NCBI GenBank assembly: GCA_905221605.1 | Contig: CAJNDS010001113.1 | Location: 1,601,891 to 1,665,890, forward strand | Origin: Symbiodinium natans | Taxonomy: Eukaryota; Sar; Dinophyceae; Suessiales; Symbiodiniaceae | Direction: 5' to 3' | DNA: 64,000 nt | Notes under the pieces: generated by a model | The model's database searches: none | What the model was told of the DNA's origin: nothing | The model's input: the letters and a program-made list of their open reading frames with translations, nothing else | Program-made: the position numbers and the translations under genes | Shown here: one piece after another, positions 9,980-20,308 of the stretch | Position numbering within the stretch: position 1 is the first letter of the stretch | How the letters are laid out: each line of letters begins with the position of its first letter

Positions 9980-10770
9980 TCTACCTCCAGGTTCCCAGCG
10001 CAGAAGAGCCAGAAGCCGACGCTTGCAGGAACCCCTGGGTCGAAGAGCGCCCTGCACGCACATCTCGGCGTCTGGTGACGCGCGTGGATGGGCGAGGGAG
10101 TGGACTTCGAGACTCTGGCTCGGCAAGGCCGGGGGGCGGCACAGCCGCACTCGTCGAGGCCGCGGCCTTTTCGATTGTGTCGTTTCATAGATCACTTTTC
10201 TCAAGCATCTCGCCTGTCAAGGCCGGAGGGCGGCGCGGCCGCACTCGTCGAGGCCGGGGCCTGTCTTTTTCTCCAGTTCACCGTATTTCTCGCTTCTGAA
10301 GCATCTCGCCTGTCAAGGCCGGAGGGCGGCGCGGCCGCACTCGTCGAGGCCGGGGCCTGTCTTTTTCTCCAGTTCACCGTATTTTCTCGCTTGGAAGGGC
10401 CGGGGAGCGGCAAGCATCTTGCCTGACCAGGCCGGGGGGCGGCGTGGTCGCACCCGTCCAGGCCGGGGCTTGTTGCGCAGGGGTATCCCCGGGCAAGGAT
10501 TTCGGCAATTGCAGCAGGAGCTGGGAGATCAGCGTTTCCTGGGGGGGCCAACCTCCTTGCATCTGCAAGAGTCTGGTGTTCTCGTCAAGTCTTGTTGAAG
10601 AAGACCTTGGACTTCCAAGCTTTGTGTTTTTTGAAGCATGCGGGCAGTTCCGTTTGTCATGATTCTGTCATGCTGCTTAAAGCGACACTGCGTAGTCCTG
10701 CTGCGCCCCTTTTCTTCTGAAAGAACTTGCAAGGTTCGTTTTCTCTTTGGTGTAGTCGGGGCCAGCCAGA
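9980..10770. other. Low-copy E1 segment with a ~105-bp tandem duplication
   Basis: From about 10200 to 10395 a unit (CATCTCGCCTGTCAAGGCCG to TTCACCGTATTTCTCGCT) occurs twice, and its GGCCGCACTCGTCGAGGCCG core recurs at 10139-10163. Long frames here on both strands are biased in composition and I do not accept them as genes. The segment may hold the promoter and leader of ORF1. Confidence 0.6.
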
Positions 10771-10773
10771 GAG

Positions 10774-11883
10774 ATGTTGCCGCGGAAAGTAGGCCCGGAG
10801 CATGAGCTGGTTGTGCTGGACTCCTTCTGGGTGGGGCTGCAGGACGAAGCGGCCAGTGAGTCCTCCTTCCTGCGAGGCACCGGCAGCACGTTCGAGAAGG
10901 CTGCGTGGCGCAAGGCCTTGGCACAGCTGGCGCCCTCGACGCTGACGCAGTTCCTGAACGGGCGTCCAGCCAAAATGCCGTGGAAGCTGGCCGGACCGCT
11001 AAAGCCCTTCGCAAGGCAGGCGCGTGCAACAATGGAAACGGTGCACCCCTCCTTGTTTGGACTGTAAAGATGTGTAAAAGGTTCAAAATAAGTACACTGC
11101 ACACATCTGCGCGTGAGACGCCTTGCGAGGCTGCCCGCGCTGGAGCGTGCCAAGCTTGTGCAGGAAGTCGGCTTGTACGTCTACCAGGTACTGCCCGCTC
11201 CAGAGCGCCAGGCCAGCGACCCCGGCAGTGATGTTGACTGGGATGCCGAGGAGGACACTGTTGATGCCGGGGGCGAGGATGTGAGCGCCACTGTCGCTCC
11301 GGACCTGAAGCGGCGGCGGCTAGGCTCCAAGTCGGCGCCTGTGCGCTTCGTGCCCGCGGACATGCAAGCTGTTCTCCCAACAGAGCTGGACAGTAGTAGG
11401 CTCTCCCGTGAGATAGGAGACATAGCTAGTGTGGACTGGAAATGCGGGAAGCGCAAACCGGAGCAGCTGGTGCCACTGATCATCCAGGGAGTCCGCGCGG
11501 ACACAGTGCGGCCGACGCTGCAAGCCGTAGTGGGCAAAGAGGATGGCCTGACCTACTACGCCAGCCAGCCTCTGCGGCAGAGCGTCTCCGCCATGCGCCT
11601 GCTGACGGCCGCCCAGAATGTGCAAGAGGCCTACAGCAGATTCACAATAGCTGCGCTGGCGCGTAGGAGCCTCACCTGTACTCAGATTCAAAAGGAAGCG
11701 CCGGGTAGTTCCTGCCATCTCTACAGGCGTCGGTGCATGGCCAGCGCACAGCGCTGTCGAGACCGGTGCGAGATGCACATGCGCCAGTCGCCAGAGCGGC
11801 TATGTCACGGCGTGTCCGAGGAGTCTGCGTCACAGTGCGCCTTGAACACCAGCCAGGCCAGGGTGTATGCAACGGAGCAGTAG
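10774..11883 (+). CDS. E1 ORF1: unknown protein, two exons
   Basis: Exon 1 runs from the ATG at 10774 to 11063, exon 2 from 11118. The 54-nt gap starts GTAAAG and ends GTGAG, so it has GT-AG borders, and removing it joins the frames exactly (two bases plus one). The joined product would be 351 residues. Exon 1 opens MLPRKVGPEHELVVLDSFWV. Exon 2 has an acidic stretch (DPGSDVDWDAEEDTVDAGGE) followed by LKRRRLGSK, then a segment ending ARRSL that looks well folded. Beyond about 11700 coding quality falls. Without splicing, exon 2 has no early ATG. The 3' end overlaps ORF2 on the other strand from 11805. No family recognised. Confidence 0.5.
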
Positions 11884-13577
11884 GTGGTCCACGTTGGAGC
11901 TTTGCGCTTCTCGAATTTCTGAAGGGATGGCAGGGCGAAGAGTTGCAAGGTTTCCTCCTTGAACAGGGCCAGGAAGGCACGGACCGCGTCCTTCTTTGGT
12001 TCCCGAGTCTGGTACTTCTCGGCAAACTCCAAAGTCCGCTCATAGTTGCGAAGGACAGCTTCCTTGGACCAAACCGCTTTCAGCAGTTCTGCGCGGGCTT
12101 CGTCGACCTCGTCTTCGGTAGTCCATTTGGCTCGATCCGGCTCAGGCAGAGTGCCTACCTGCATGCGGTCCCAGACATCTTTCTCAGGTAGGAGCAGCAC
12201 ATTGCTCTTGCCCTTGCTGGAGTCTTCGTGGATAGCAGCTTGGATCCAGGCCAGGCGGGCCTCGCGCACCATCTCAGTAATGTGCTTGGAGACGCGCTCA
12301 GCGTTGGCTTGCAGGACGTCATCTTCCGCCGTGGATCGCAAGCCAGCACGTTCGAGAACCAGGGTCTGAACCTCGACAGGCAAACACTTGAGCAGCCCGA
12401 TTTTGTCTTTGACAGCCAACTCAGCACTATCGGCTGCCGTGGCCAGCTCTTGAGCTTTGGTTTCAAAGGCTTGAATCTCTGCCAGCGGCCAAATGTCCCG
12501 AAAGGGCGGCAGCACAGCGACTGCAGCAGGGACGGCTTCCGCCGATGTGCTGTCACTGCCATGCTCGACCTTCCGCTGCTTCTGGCGAACGCTGCGACTT
12601 GGCGAGTCGCTGGAAGAGGAGGTCTTCTTTGTGTGGCGGCGGGCCCGTTTTGCCTTGGGGTCCGAAGCATCGCGTCCCTTTGCCTTCTTCTCCGTCTTGC
12701 GATGCTTCTTGTGCTTGACCTCGTTGCTTTTCTTGTGCGCCCGGGCGTTCTTCTTCTTCTTCTTGCCACTGAGCGCCGAGCTCGAGTCCGTGGAAATGGA
12801 GTCAGAGTCATTAATGACAGAAAGTGGCGTCGAGGAGGAACTCCCTGCAGCTTCGGCGTCCAACTGGCCGAAAGTGCGCTCGCGGCGCATATTCTTTTTC
12901 TCGTCCGCCTTGATGCCGTGAGCAAGGGCCTTGAACAGCCGATCTTCCTCTTTGGGATGCGCAAGCCAAGCTTGTACATGCTTGGTCTGCTTCTTGACTT
13001 CCGGAACCTTGCTTGCCCACCAGCGAATGTCTTCAGAGACTGCCGCCAATTCCAGCAGCGCCACAAGACCGGTGTACACGGCCGCAGCAGCTTCGGCAGC
13101 CTCAGCGATCACTGTGCCCTGGTCTCGTGCAGCTTTCTGGATCTGCTTGAAATAGACCTTGCACATTTCCTGCGAGGCGCTGCTGTCTCGCTCGACGTCT
13201 CTGTTCAGGTTGAAATATCGGACCGCTTCATTGAGGGATTCTTTCTCGAGCATTGCTTGGATTTGCGGCAGGGATGAGGCCAGTTTCGGGGCAAAGAGCG
13301 CCGCGGAATCCAGCGATGCAGAGGACAAGTTCAGTCCCATCAAGGGTCGGCGCAACAGTTCACTGCAATCGCCGTCCAGGATCTTCCTCAGGTGCTCCGT
13401 GGTCAGGCGAGATGCAGGGTCGAACAGGGGCCTGCCTTGATTGTCTGGGTACGACCGAAGTTCCCACTTGCACAGGAACTTATAGAGGTCGACGCGCGTG
13501 ATGTACTGAGATTTCTCCCCAGCTTCGCCCTTGCCCTTTCCACGGACGCTTCCACGACCGCTGCGCCCGCGACCCAT
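11805..13577 (-). CDS. E1 ORF2: 590-residue unknown, nuclear-looking protein
   Basis: A single uninterrupted frame starts at an ATG (13577-13575). Residues 1-20 are rich in Arg-Gly and Lys-Gly. Residues 25-240 look helical, with an Ala-rich patch (AEAAEAAAAVYTGLVALLEL). Roughly 245-345 is low complexity: Ser-rich, then Lys/Arg clusters such as SGKKKKKNARAHKK and KAKRARRHTKK that resemble nuclear signals. The C-terminal 230 residues are helical and charged, ending with a more hydrophobic CSVAYTLAWLVFK. E3 has the same protein with one extra Lys. Two intact copies suggest selection or recent duplication. I know no homologue; a gag-like or chromatin-binding role would be a guess. Confidence 0.8.
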   Translation of the reverse strand: MGRGRSGRGSVRGKGKGEAGEKSQYITRVDLYKFLCKWELRSYPDNQGRPLFDPASRLTTEHLRKILDGDCSELLRRPLMGLNLSSASLDSAALFAPKLASSLPQIQAMLEKESLNEAVRYFNLNRDVERDSSASQEMCKVYFKQIQKAARDQGTVIAEAAEAAAAVYTGLVALLELAAVSEDIRWWASKVPEVKKQTKHVQAWLAHPKEEDRLFKALAHGIKADEKKNMRRERTFGQLDAEAAGSSSSTPLSVINDSDSISTDSSSALSGKKKKKNARAHKKSNEVKHKKHRKTEKKAKGRDASDPKAKRARRHTKKTSSSSDSPSRSVRQKQRKVEHGSDSTSAEAVPAAVAVLPPFRDIWPLAEIQAFETKAQELATAADSAELAVKDKIGLLKCLPVEVQTLVLERAGLRSTAEDDVLQANAERVSKHITEMVREARLAWIQAAIHEDSSKGKSNVLLLPEKDVWDRMQVGTLPEPDRAKWTTEDEVDEARAELLKAVWSKEAVLRNYERTLEFAEKYQTREPKKDAVRAFLALFKEETLQLFALPSLQKFEKRKAPTWTTYCSVAYTLAWLVFKAHCDADSSDTP

Positions 13578-13763
13578 GGCACGAGCAGAGCTGAGCTCAC
13601 GCCGAACTTTTCGTGTGTGTGCGAAATCTCGAACCGCACGGGCGGCACAATAAGCGTGTTACTGCAGAAGCACAAGTCATCAGGACAATCCAAACATGCG
13701 GGAACTTTCCTACACCGGCCTACGTCATGCAGATGACAGGGGGCAGGTTATAGTCAGCAGAGA

Positions 13764-13790
13764 AAAGTATATATATATATACAGACACGT

Positions 13791-13884
<94 letters not shown>

Positions 13885-13919
13885 GTATATATATTGTATG
13901 TTATATGCTAATATATTTG

Positions 13920-13950
<31 letters not shown>

Positions 13951-13970
13951 TTATTTATTTATATCTGTAT
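13764..13970. repeat. TA, (TC)n and TA/TTTA microsatellites upstream of ORF2
   Basis: The TC run covers about 13795-13881 (87 bp). In E3 the equivalent run is about 21 bp (23359-23379), the largest simple-sequence difference between the two copies. Confidence 0.9.
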
Positions 13971-14129
13971 ATATGTACACAAAGACCTGGGCCACAAAAC
14001 ACCGACCGCTCGAAAAACAGGCAAACATGCAAACATGTTCTAAAGTGGCGGCCGCTGGAAATCTAGGCGCATGCAGATTTACACCACGCCGGGCATTTAT
14101 AAGCACACGTATATTTATATACTGGGCGG

Positions 14130-16310
14130 ACCTGGCAGGGGCTATCCTGGCGGGGCAACCTTGGTGGGTGGCAAATCTGGGTCAGCATATAGCACTTGAA
14201 CAATAGCCTTATAACGGCTGTCAGGCCATCTTAACAGAACCGCCCGGCAACCCTGAAAGGCAACGGGGCGATGGGCAACCCTGGCGGGGGCGCTTTGGCA
14301 GGGCCTTTCATAGAGAAGGACAACGAAGCTGGTGCCCTGGTGGGGGCCTGGCGGGGCTGGAAGGGGCCCGCTGGTAGGGGCCACCAAAGGCCACGCTGGC
14401 GGGGTGGCAAATGTGGTTCAACCCTGACGAGGAACAACCGGGCGGCGGCAACCCTTTCTTTGGGCAACTCTGGCCTTCCTTCATAGAGAAGGACGACGAA
14501 GCATCTGGGAGAACCCGCCCGAACCCTGGGCGCAACGGGGCGATGGCCAAGGCCCTTCATAGAGAAGGACGACAAAGCTTGCGAGGCCTGGCGGGGGCCA
14601 CCCTGATGAGCACCCTGACGGCCTGCTTACCTGGCCAAACCACCTCAAGGCTGTCGGCCACCCTTGGGCCACCCTTGGACCACCTTGGGCAACCCTGGCG
14701 GGGGCAACCCTCGTGAGACGGGAGGCAACCCTGTGGAACAACCGGCAGCCCTGCTAAAGGGCAACCCTGGTGGGGCAACCCTGGTGCCCTGGCGGGGGCA
14801 ACCCTGGCGGGGGGGCAAACCTGGCGGGGACCGTGGCGGGGGCAACCCTAATAGGGGCAACCCGGCCTGGCAGGGCAACCTGGTGGGGCAACCCCAGCCG
14901 TTGGGGGCAACCCTGGCGAGGGCAACCCTAAGAGCAACCCTGGGCGGGGCAAACGCGGGAAGGAGGCGGGGCAACCCTGGCGGGGGCCGGCAGCCCTGGT
15001 GGGGGCAACCTGGCGGGGATGCTGCGAGGGCAAGGGGGCAACTGTAGTAAAAAACAACCAGGGCAACTTTGGTGGGGGGGCAACCCTGCAACCCTGGCGG
15101 GGGCAACCCACCCTGGCGGGGGCAACCCTGGCAGGGGCAACCCTGGCGGGGGCAACCCTGGCGGGGCAACCCTGACGAAACCCTGGAAGGGGCAAATCTG
15201 GGTCAACCCTGGCGGCCCTGGCGGGGGCAACCCTGGCCCTGCCCTGGCTGGGGCAACCCTGGCGGGGGCAACCCTGGCAGGGGCAACCAGAACAACTTTG
15301 GTGGGGGCAACTCTGGCAACCCTGGCGGGGGCTACCTGGCGGGGCTGGAAGGGGCCCGCTGGAGGGGCCACCAAAGGCCACAGCCCTGACAGGAACAACT
15401 GGGCAACTCTGGCCTTCCTTCATAGAGAAGCATGTGGGCAAATAGCAGGGCAACCCTCGCGGGGGGGCAACCCTGGTGCCCTGGCGGGTGCCCTGGCGGG
15501 GGCAACCCCGGGGCAACCCTGTCTTGGCGTTGGAAATTCAACCCTGGGGCAACCCTGGCGGGGGCAACCCTGGCGGGGGGGCAATTCTGTGGGGGCAACC
15601 CTGGCGGGGGCAACCTGCCAGGGCAACCCTGGCGGGGCAACCCTGGTGGGGGCAACCCTGGCGGGGGCAACCTGCGGGGGGCAACCTTGGCGGGGGCAAC
15701 CCGTGGGGCAACCCTGGCGGGGGCAACCCTGGCGGGGGCAACCCTGGCGGGGGCAACCCTGGCGGGCAACCCAGCGGGGGCAACCCTGGCGGGGGCAACC
15801 CTGGCGGGGGCAACCCTGGTGGGAGCAAACCTGGCCAAGGCAACCCGGCGGGGGCAGGTGGGGGCAACCCTGTGGCCCTGGCGGGGGCGGGGCAACCCTG
15901 GCGGGGGCAACCCTGGCGGGGGCAACTCTGAGGCGGGGGCAAACCTGGCGGGGGCAAGCCTGGCGGGGGCAACCCTGGCGCGGGCGGGGGCAACCCTGGC
16001 GGGGGCAACCCTGCGGGGGCAACCCTGGCGGGGGCGACCCTGGCGGGGGCAACCCTGGTGGGGGCGACCCTGCCGGGGGCGACCCTGGCGGGGGCAACCC
16101 GGCAATCCTGGCAGGACCAACCGAGGCAACTGGCAGGGGGCAACCCTGGCAGGGGCAACCCTGGCGGGGGCAACCCTGGTGGGGGAAACCTGTGGCAACC
16201 CTGGCGGGGGCAACCCTGGCAGGGGCAACCCTGGCGGGGGCAACCCTGGCCCTGCCCTGGCGGGGGCCTGGCGGGGGCAACCCTAGCGGGGGCGCAACAG
16301 CTTCTCAGGC
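14130..16310 (+). repeat. 15-bp GGCAACCCTGGCGGG minisatellite, main block of E1
   Basis: Over 2 kb of near-perfect 15-16 bp units of GGGGGCAACCCTGGC, most regular from 15540 to 16260. Long frames exist in all six phases as a consequence. In one plus phase the units read ATLAG repeated. Copies of the 23-nt CATAGAGAAGGACGACGAAG motif are embedded at 14307, 14480 and 14556, with a partial copy at 15419. Confidence 0.9.
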
Positions 16311-16410
16311 CCGACCTCCCCCGCCGGGGTCGCGCGTCGGGGGTTTAGGGTTAATCCATTATTACATTGTGCCCTATGGCTAGCAGGGATGCATCAGGTA
16401 TGGCAAGCTC

Positions 16411-16486
16411 GATCTGCTTGGCAAAGCAAGCAGATCTCGAAGCGGTAGCGTTCAGTTGTACCGGCCGCCGCCTGGCGCGGGCGGCC
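16411..16486. promoter_or_regulatory. E1 right-end hairpins
   Basis: Hairpin 1 pairs GATCTGCTTG (16411-16420) with CAAGCAGATC (16427-16436) over a 6-nt loop. Hairpin 2 pairs GGCCGCC (16463-16469) with GGCGGCC (16480-16486), five bases before the edge. Both are present at the right ends of E2, E3 and E4. Confidence 0.75.
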
Positions 16487-16505
16487 TATGGTTTAGGGTT
16501 TAGGG

Positions 16506-17296
16506 TGTTCCAAAGTGCCGCGGTCCCGACCCGCGCCAGGGAGTGGTGCGGGTCGGGCCGTCTCGGTGCAGCGGATCCCACCCCAACCACCCGAACTACC
16601 GCCTTTTTCTGGTTTAGAGCTGTCTACCCCCCACGGCCCCCCTATCAAGGGGGCTTTCACCTCCACTCTCCCCGATGGCCGGGATGGGACGTACTGCTGC
16701 TGTTGCTTGAGCCTACACTGTCCTGGATCCAAACTACTGTGTTTAAGACACCCTCAAGGCCATAGCTAAGCCAGGGCAAGCCCTGCAGGGGCAACCCTGG
16801 CGGGGGCAACCCTGGAGCAACCCTGGTGGGGGCAACCCTGGTGGGGGCAACCCTGGTGGGGGCAACCCTGACCAGGGCAACCCTGGTGGGGGCCAACCCT
16901 GGCGAGGGCAACCCTGACCAGGGCAACCCTGGTGGGGGCAACCCTGGCGGGAGCAACCCTGGCGGGGGCAACCCTGGCGGGGGCAACCCTGGCGGGGGCA
17001 ACCCTGGCGAGGGCAACGCTGGCGGCAACTTGGCGGTGGGGGCAAACCTTGATGGAAAAAAACTCTGGTGGGGGCAACCCTGCAACTGGGCAACCCTGGT
17101 GCGGGCGCAGGGGGCCCGACCTCCCCCACCAGGGTGGCGCGTCGGGGGTTTAGGGTTAATCCATTATTACATTGTGCCCTATGGCTAGCAGGGATGCATC
17201 AGGTGTGGCAAACTCGATCTGCTTGGCAAAGCAAGCAGATCTCGAAGCGGTAGCGTTCAGTTGTACCGGCCGCCGCCTGGCGCGGGCGGCCTGTGG
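16506..17296 (+). mobile_element. E2: 791-bp internally deleted element
   Basis: Has the same left edge (TGTTCCAAAGTGCC after TTTAGGG) and right edge (CGGCCTGTGG before TTTAGGG) as E1, but only the terminal module, about 20 minisatellite units and the right-end hairpins. Only two TTTAGGG units separate it from E1. The left stem is intact with a 13-nt loop. It carries no ORF1 or ORF2, the form expected of a non-autonomous derivative. Confidence 0.6.
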
Positions 17297-17466
17297 TTTA
17301 GGGTTCAGGGTTTAGGGTTCAGGGCTGAAGGTTTAGGGTTTAGGGTTAGGGTTTGGGGTTTAGGGTGGGTTTAGGGTTTAGGGTTTAGGGTTTAAGGTTC
17401 AGGGCTGAAGGTTTAGGGTTTAGGGTTAGGGTTTAGGGTTTAGGGTTTGGGGTTTGGGGTTTAGGG
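17297..17466 (+). repeat. TTTAGGG spacer between E2 and E3
   Basis: About 170 bp of G-rich heptamers with TTCAGGG and CTGAAGG variants. A short stretch (CAGGGCTGAAGGTTTAGGG) is repeated inside it and recurs just after E3 at about 26002. Confidence 0.85.
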
Positions 17467-17485
17467 TGTTCCAAAGTGCCGCGGT

Positions 17486-17519
17486 CCCGACCCGCGCCAG
17501 GGAGTGGTGGCGGGTCGGG
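17486..17519. promoter_or_regulatory. E3 left-end hairpin
   Basis: Same stem and 14-nt loop as E1 (CCCGACCCGC with GCGGGTCGGG). Confidence 0.7.
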
Positions 17520-18840
17520 CCGCCTCGGTGCAGCGGATCCCACCCCAACCACCCAAACTACCGCCTTTTTCGGGTTTAGAGCGGTCTACCCCCCGCCCCC
17601 CTATCAAGGGGGCTTTCACCTCCTCTCTCCTCGATGGCCGGGATGGGACGTACTGCTGCTGTTGCTTGAGCCTACACTGTCCTGGATCCAAACTACTGTG
17701 TTTAAGACACCCTCAAGGCCATAGCTAAGCCCCGTGTCGGTTTTTCCAACCCGAGCCATGTTGGTCGCAGGACTCCGGAATAACCCGGATGAGATGGAGG
17801 GAATGCGGCGGGGGCAGCCCTGGCAGGCGCAACCCTGGCGTGCAACCCCGGCGAGGGCAACATTGCCGGCACCCTGGCAGAATAATAGAGTACTTTGGCA
17901 GGGAGCTTGTGGTTCCTTCATAGAGAAGGACGACGAAGCCTTGCAAGCGCGCAAGGAGGACCAGGTTGTCTTGGGAGGGCCGTCACTGAGAAGGTGCACA
18001 AGTAGGCGACATGGTGCCGGGGTTGGTGGCGGGGGCAACCCTGAAGGGGGAGGGGGCGGGGGAAACCCTGGCAGGGACAACCCTCACAAGGGCAACCCTG
18101 GCGGGGCAGACCTGGTGGGCAACCCTGGCGGGGGCAAACCTGTCACCCTAGCGAGGGCAACCCTGCCAAAAGCGAAGCTGGAAAGTTGGAAAGGAATTTT
18201 GGGCGCAACTGGTATAGGGCAACCACCCTGGCGGGGGGCAACCCTGGCGGGGGCAACCCTGGCAGGGGCAACCCTGGCGGGGGCAACCCTGACGGCGGCA
18301 ACCCTGGTGGGGGCAAATCTGGCGGGGGCAACCTTGGTGGGGTTTCGGGTTTAGCGGTCTACCCCCCACCCCCTATCAAGGGGGCTTTCACCTCCACTCT
18401 CCCCGATGGCCGGGATGGGACGTACTGCTGCTGTTGCTTGAGCCTACACTGTCCTGGATCCAAACTACTGTGTTTAAGACACCCTCAAGGCCATAGCTAA
18501 GCCCCGTGTCGGTTTTTCCAACCCGAGCCATGTTGGTCGCAGGACTCCGGAATAACCCGGATGAGATGGAGGGAATGCGGCGGGGCTCCTCTAGGTGTGC
18601 ATTGAGAGTGGCCCCTGGTGGGCAACCCTGGCGGGGCAACTTTGGTGGGGGCAACTCGAAGGAGCAACCCTGGCAGGCAACCATGGCGGGGGCCTGGCGG
18701 GGGGCAACCCTGGCTTGCGGGGGCAAACCTGGCGGGGGCACTGGCACAACCCTGACGGGCCCTGCGAATGGCAGGGCCAATCGGGGCAAGCTGGCGGAAG
18801 CAAGCTTGGCGTTGGGGGGGGGGCAGCCTGCATCAGTGCC

Positions 18841-19230
18841 CAGGAAGGAGGAATTTGTTCTCCCTATATGAGGGGGTTCCAGGGCTCAGACCTGCGCAGG
18901 AGGAATTTGTTCAAGGTTCCAGAGCTCAGAGGAGGAATTCGTTCTACCTGTATGAAGGGGTCCGGAGCTCAAACCTGCCCAGAATTTGCTACCAAAAAGA
19001 AGGGGTCCGGAGCACAGACCTGCCTAGGAGGAATTTGTTCTACTTGTATGAAGGGCTTCCAGAGCTCACCTGTTCAGGAGGAGTTTGTTCTACCTATATG
19101 AAGGGGTTTGGAGCTCAGACCTGCCCAGGAGGAATTGGCTCTACCTATGTGAAGGGGTTCCAGACCTCCGACCTGCCCAGGAGGAATTTGTTCTATACCT
19201 ATATGAAGGGGGTCCAGAGCTCAGCGCTTG
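18841..19230 (+). repeat. 51-bp tandem repeat of E3
   Basis: Counterpart of 9320-9700 with the same order of units. Confidence 0.7.
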
Positions 19231-19339
19231 GCCCGAATGGGGGGGCGGCCCTCGGACAAAAGGATCAGCCCGAAAGTGCTCGATTCCCAGCGCAAGGCCC
19301 CAAAGCGCTCGCCCCCCGGTGATTTTAGCGGGAATTCAT

Positions 19340-19498
19340 ATGGCAGCACGGACCCCCCCATTGTTGCAGATTTCAGGCTCGGCCGCCCCTGCCGGCAAGC
19401 GCTTCGGTCCGTCCTTAGCCAGGGATCTACGAGCGTACATCGCTGAGGATCTTCGAAGAGGCTTTTGTTATATTGGAAGAGCACCTGTTGATACATAA
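19340..19498 (+). CDS. Small ORF in E3, 52 residues
   Basis: Identical in sequence and position to the small ORF at 9815 in E1 (ATG after GGAATTCAT, ends VDT-stop). Function unknown. Confidence 0.35.
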   Translation: MAARTPPLLQISGSAAPAGKRFGPSLARDLRAYIAEDLRRGFCYIGRAPVDT

Positions 19499-20308
19499 GT
19501 AAGCTCTACCTCCAGGTTCCCAGCGCAGAAGAGCCAGAAGCCGACGCTTGCAGGAACCCCTGGGTCGAAGAGCGCCCTGCACGCACATCTCGGCGTCTGG
19601 TGACGCGCGTGGATGGGCGAGGGAGTGGACTTCGAGACTCTGGCTCGGCAAGGCCGGGGGGCGGCACAGCCGCACTCGTCGAGGCCGCGGCCTTTTCGAT
19701 TGTGTCGTTTCATAGATCACTTTTCTCAAGCATCTCGCCTGTCAAGGCCAGATGGCGGCGCGGCCGCACTCGTCGAGGCCGGGGCCTGTCTTTTTCTCCA
19801 GTTCACCGTATTTCTCGCTTCTGAAGCATCTCGCCTGTCAAGGCCGGAGGGCGGCGCGGCCGCACTCGTCGAGGCCGGGGCCTGTCTTTTTCTCCAGTTC
19901 ACCGTATTTTCTCGCTTGGAAGGGCCATGAAGGGCCGGGGAGCGGCAAGCATCTTGCCTGACCAGGCCGGGGGGCGGCGTGGTCGCACCCGTCCAGGCCG
20001 GGGCTTGTTGCGCAGGGGTATCCCCGGGCAAGGATTTCGGCAATTGCAGCAGGAGCTGGGAGATCAGCGTTTCCTGGGGGGGCCAACCTCCTTGCATCTG
20101 CAAGAGTCTGGTGTTCTCGTCAAGTCTTGTTGAAGAAGACCTTGGACTTCCAAGCTTTGTGTTTTTTGAAGCATGCGGGCAGTTCCGTTTGTCATGATTC
20201 TGTCATGCTGCTTAAAGCGACACTGCGTAGTCCTGCTGCGCCCCTTTTCTTCTGAAAGAACTTGCAAGGTTCTTTTTCTCTTTGGTGTAGTCGGGGCCAG
20301 CCAGAGAG

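Larger units (their letters stand above)
7945..16491 (+). mobile_element. E1: full-length TTTAGGG-bounded element
   Basis: Begins TGTTCCAAAGTGCCGCGG immediately after a TTTAGGG unit (7938-7944) and ends CGGCCTATGG immediately before another (16492-16498). It holds a left hairpin, a duplicated terminal module, two blocks of 15-bp minisatellite, a 51-bp repeat, a convergent gene pair and two right-end hairpins. E3 is an almost identical copy. I saw no clear terminal inverted repeats, no duplication beyond the heptamer itself, and no recognised mobility enzyme. Calling it mobile rests on four copies sharing both edges exactly. Segmental duplication through the repeats is the alternative. Confidence 0.6.

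Noticed and set aside
10529-11380. 283-codon minus-strand frame in E1 (and its E3 copy)
   Set aside because: It lies antisense to ORF1, is rich in Arg/Pro/Ala/Ser as expected of a GC-rich shadow, and ORF1 has the more natural composition.
12228-13277. 349-codon plus-strand frame antisense to ORF2
   Set aside because: Shadow of ORF2; its Leu/Arg/Phe-rich reading follows from the complementary strand.
14130-16383. Long frames through the 15-bp minisatellite (up to about 450 codons)
   Set aside because: All six phases are open because the unit is a stop-free multiple of three; no start context or composition favours any one.
7945-16491. Classical Helitron or LTR retrotransposon for E1
   Set aside because: No long terminal repeats, no TC/CTRR ends, and no helicase, Rep, reverse transcriptase or integrase that I can recognise.
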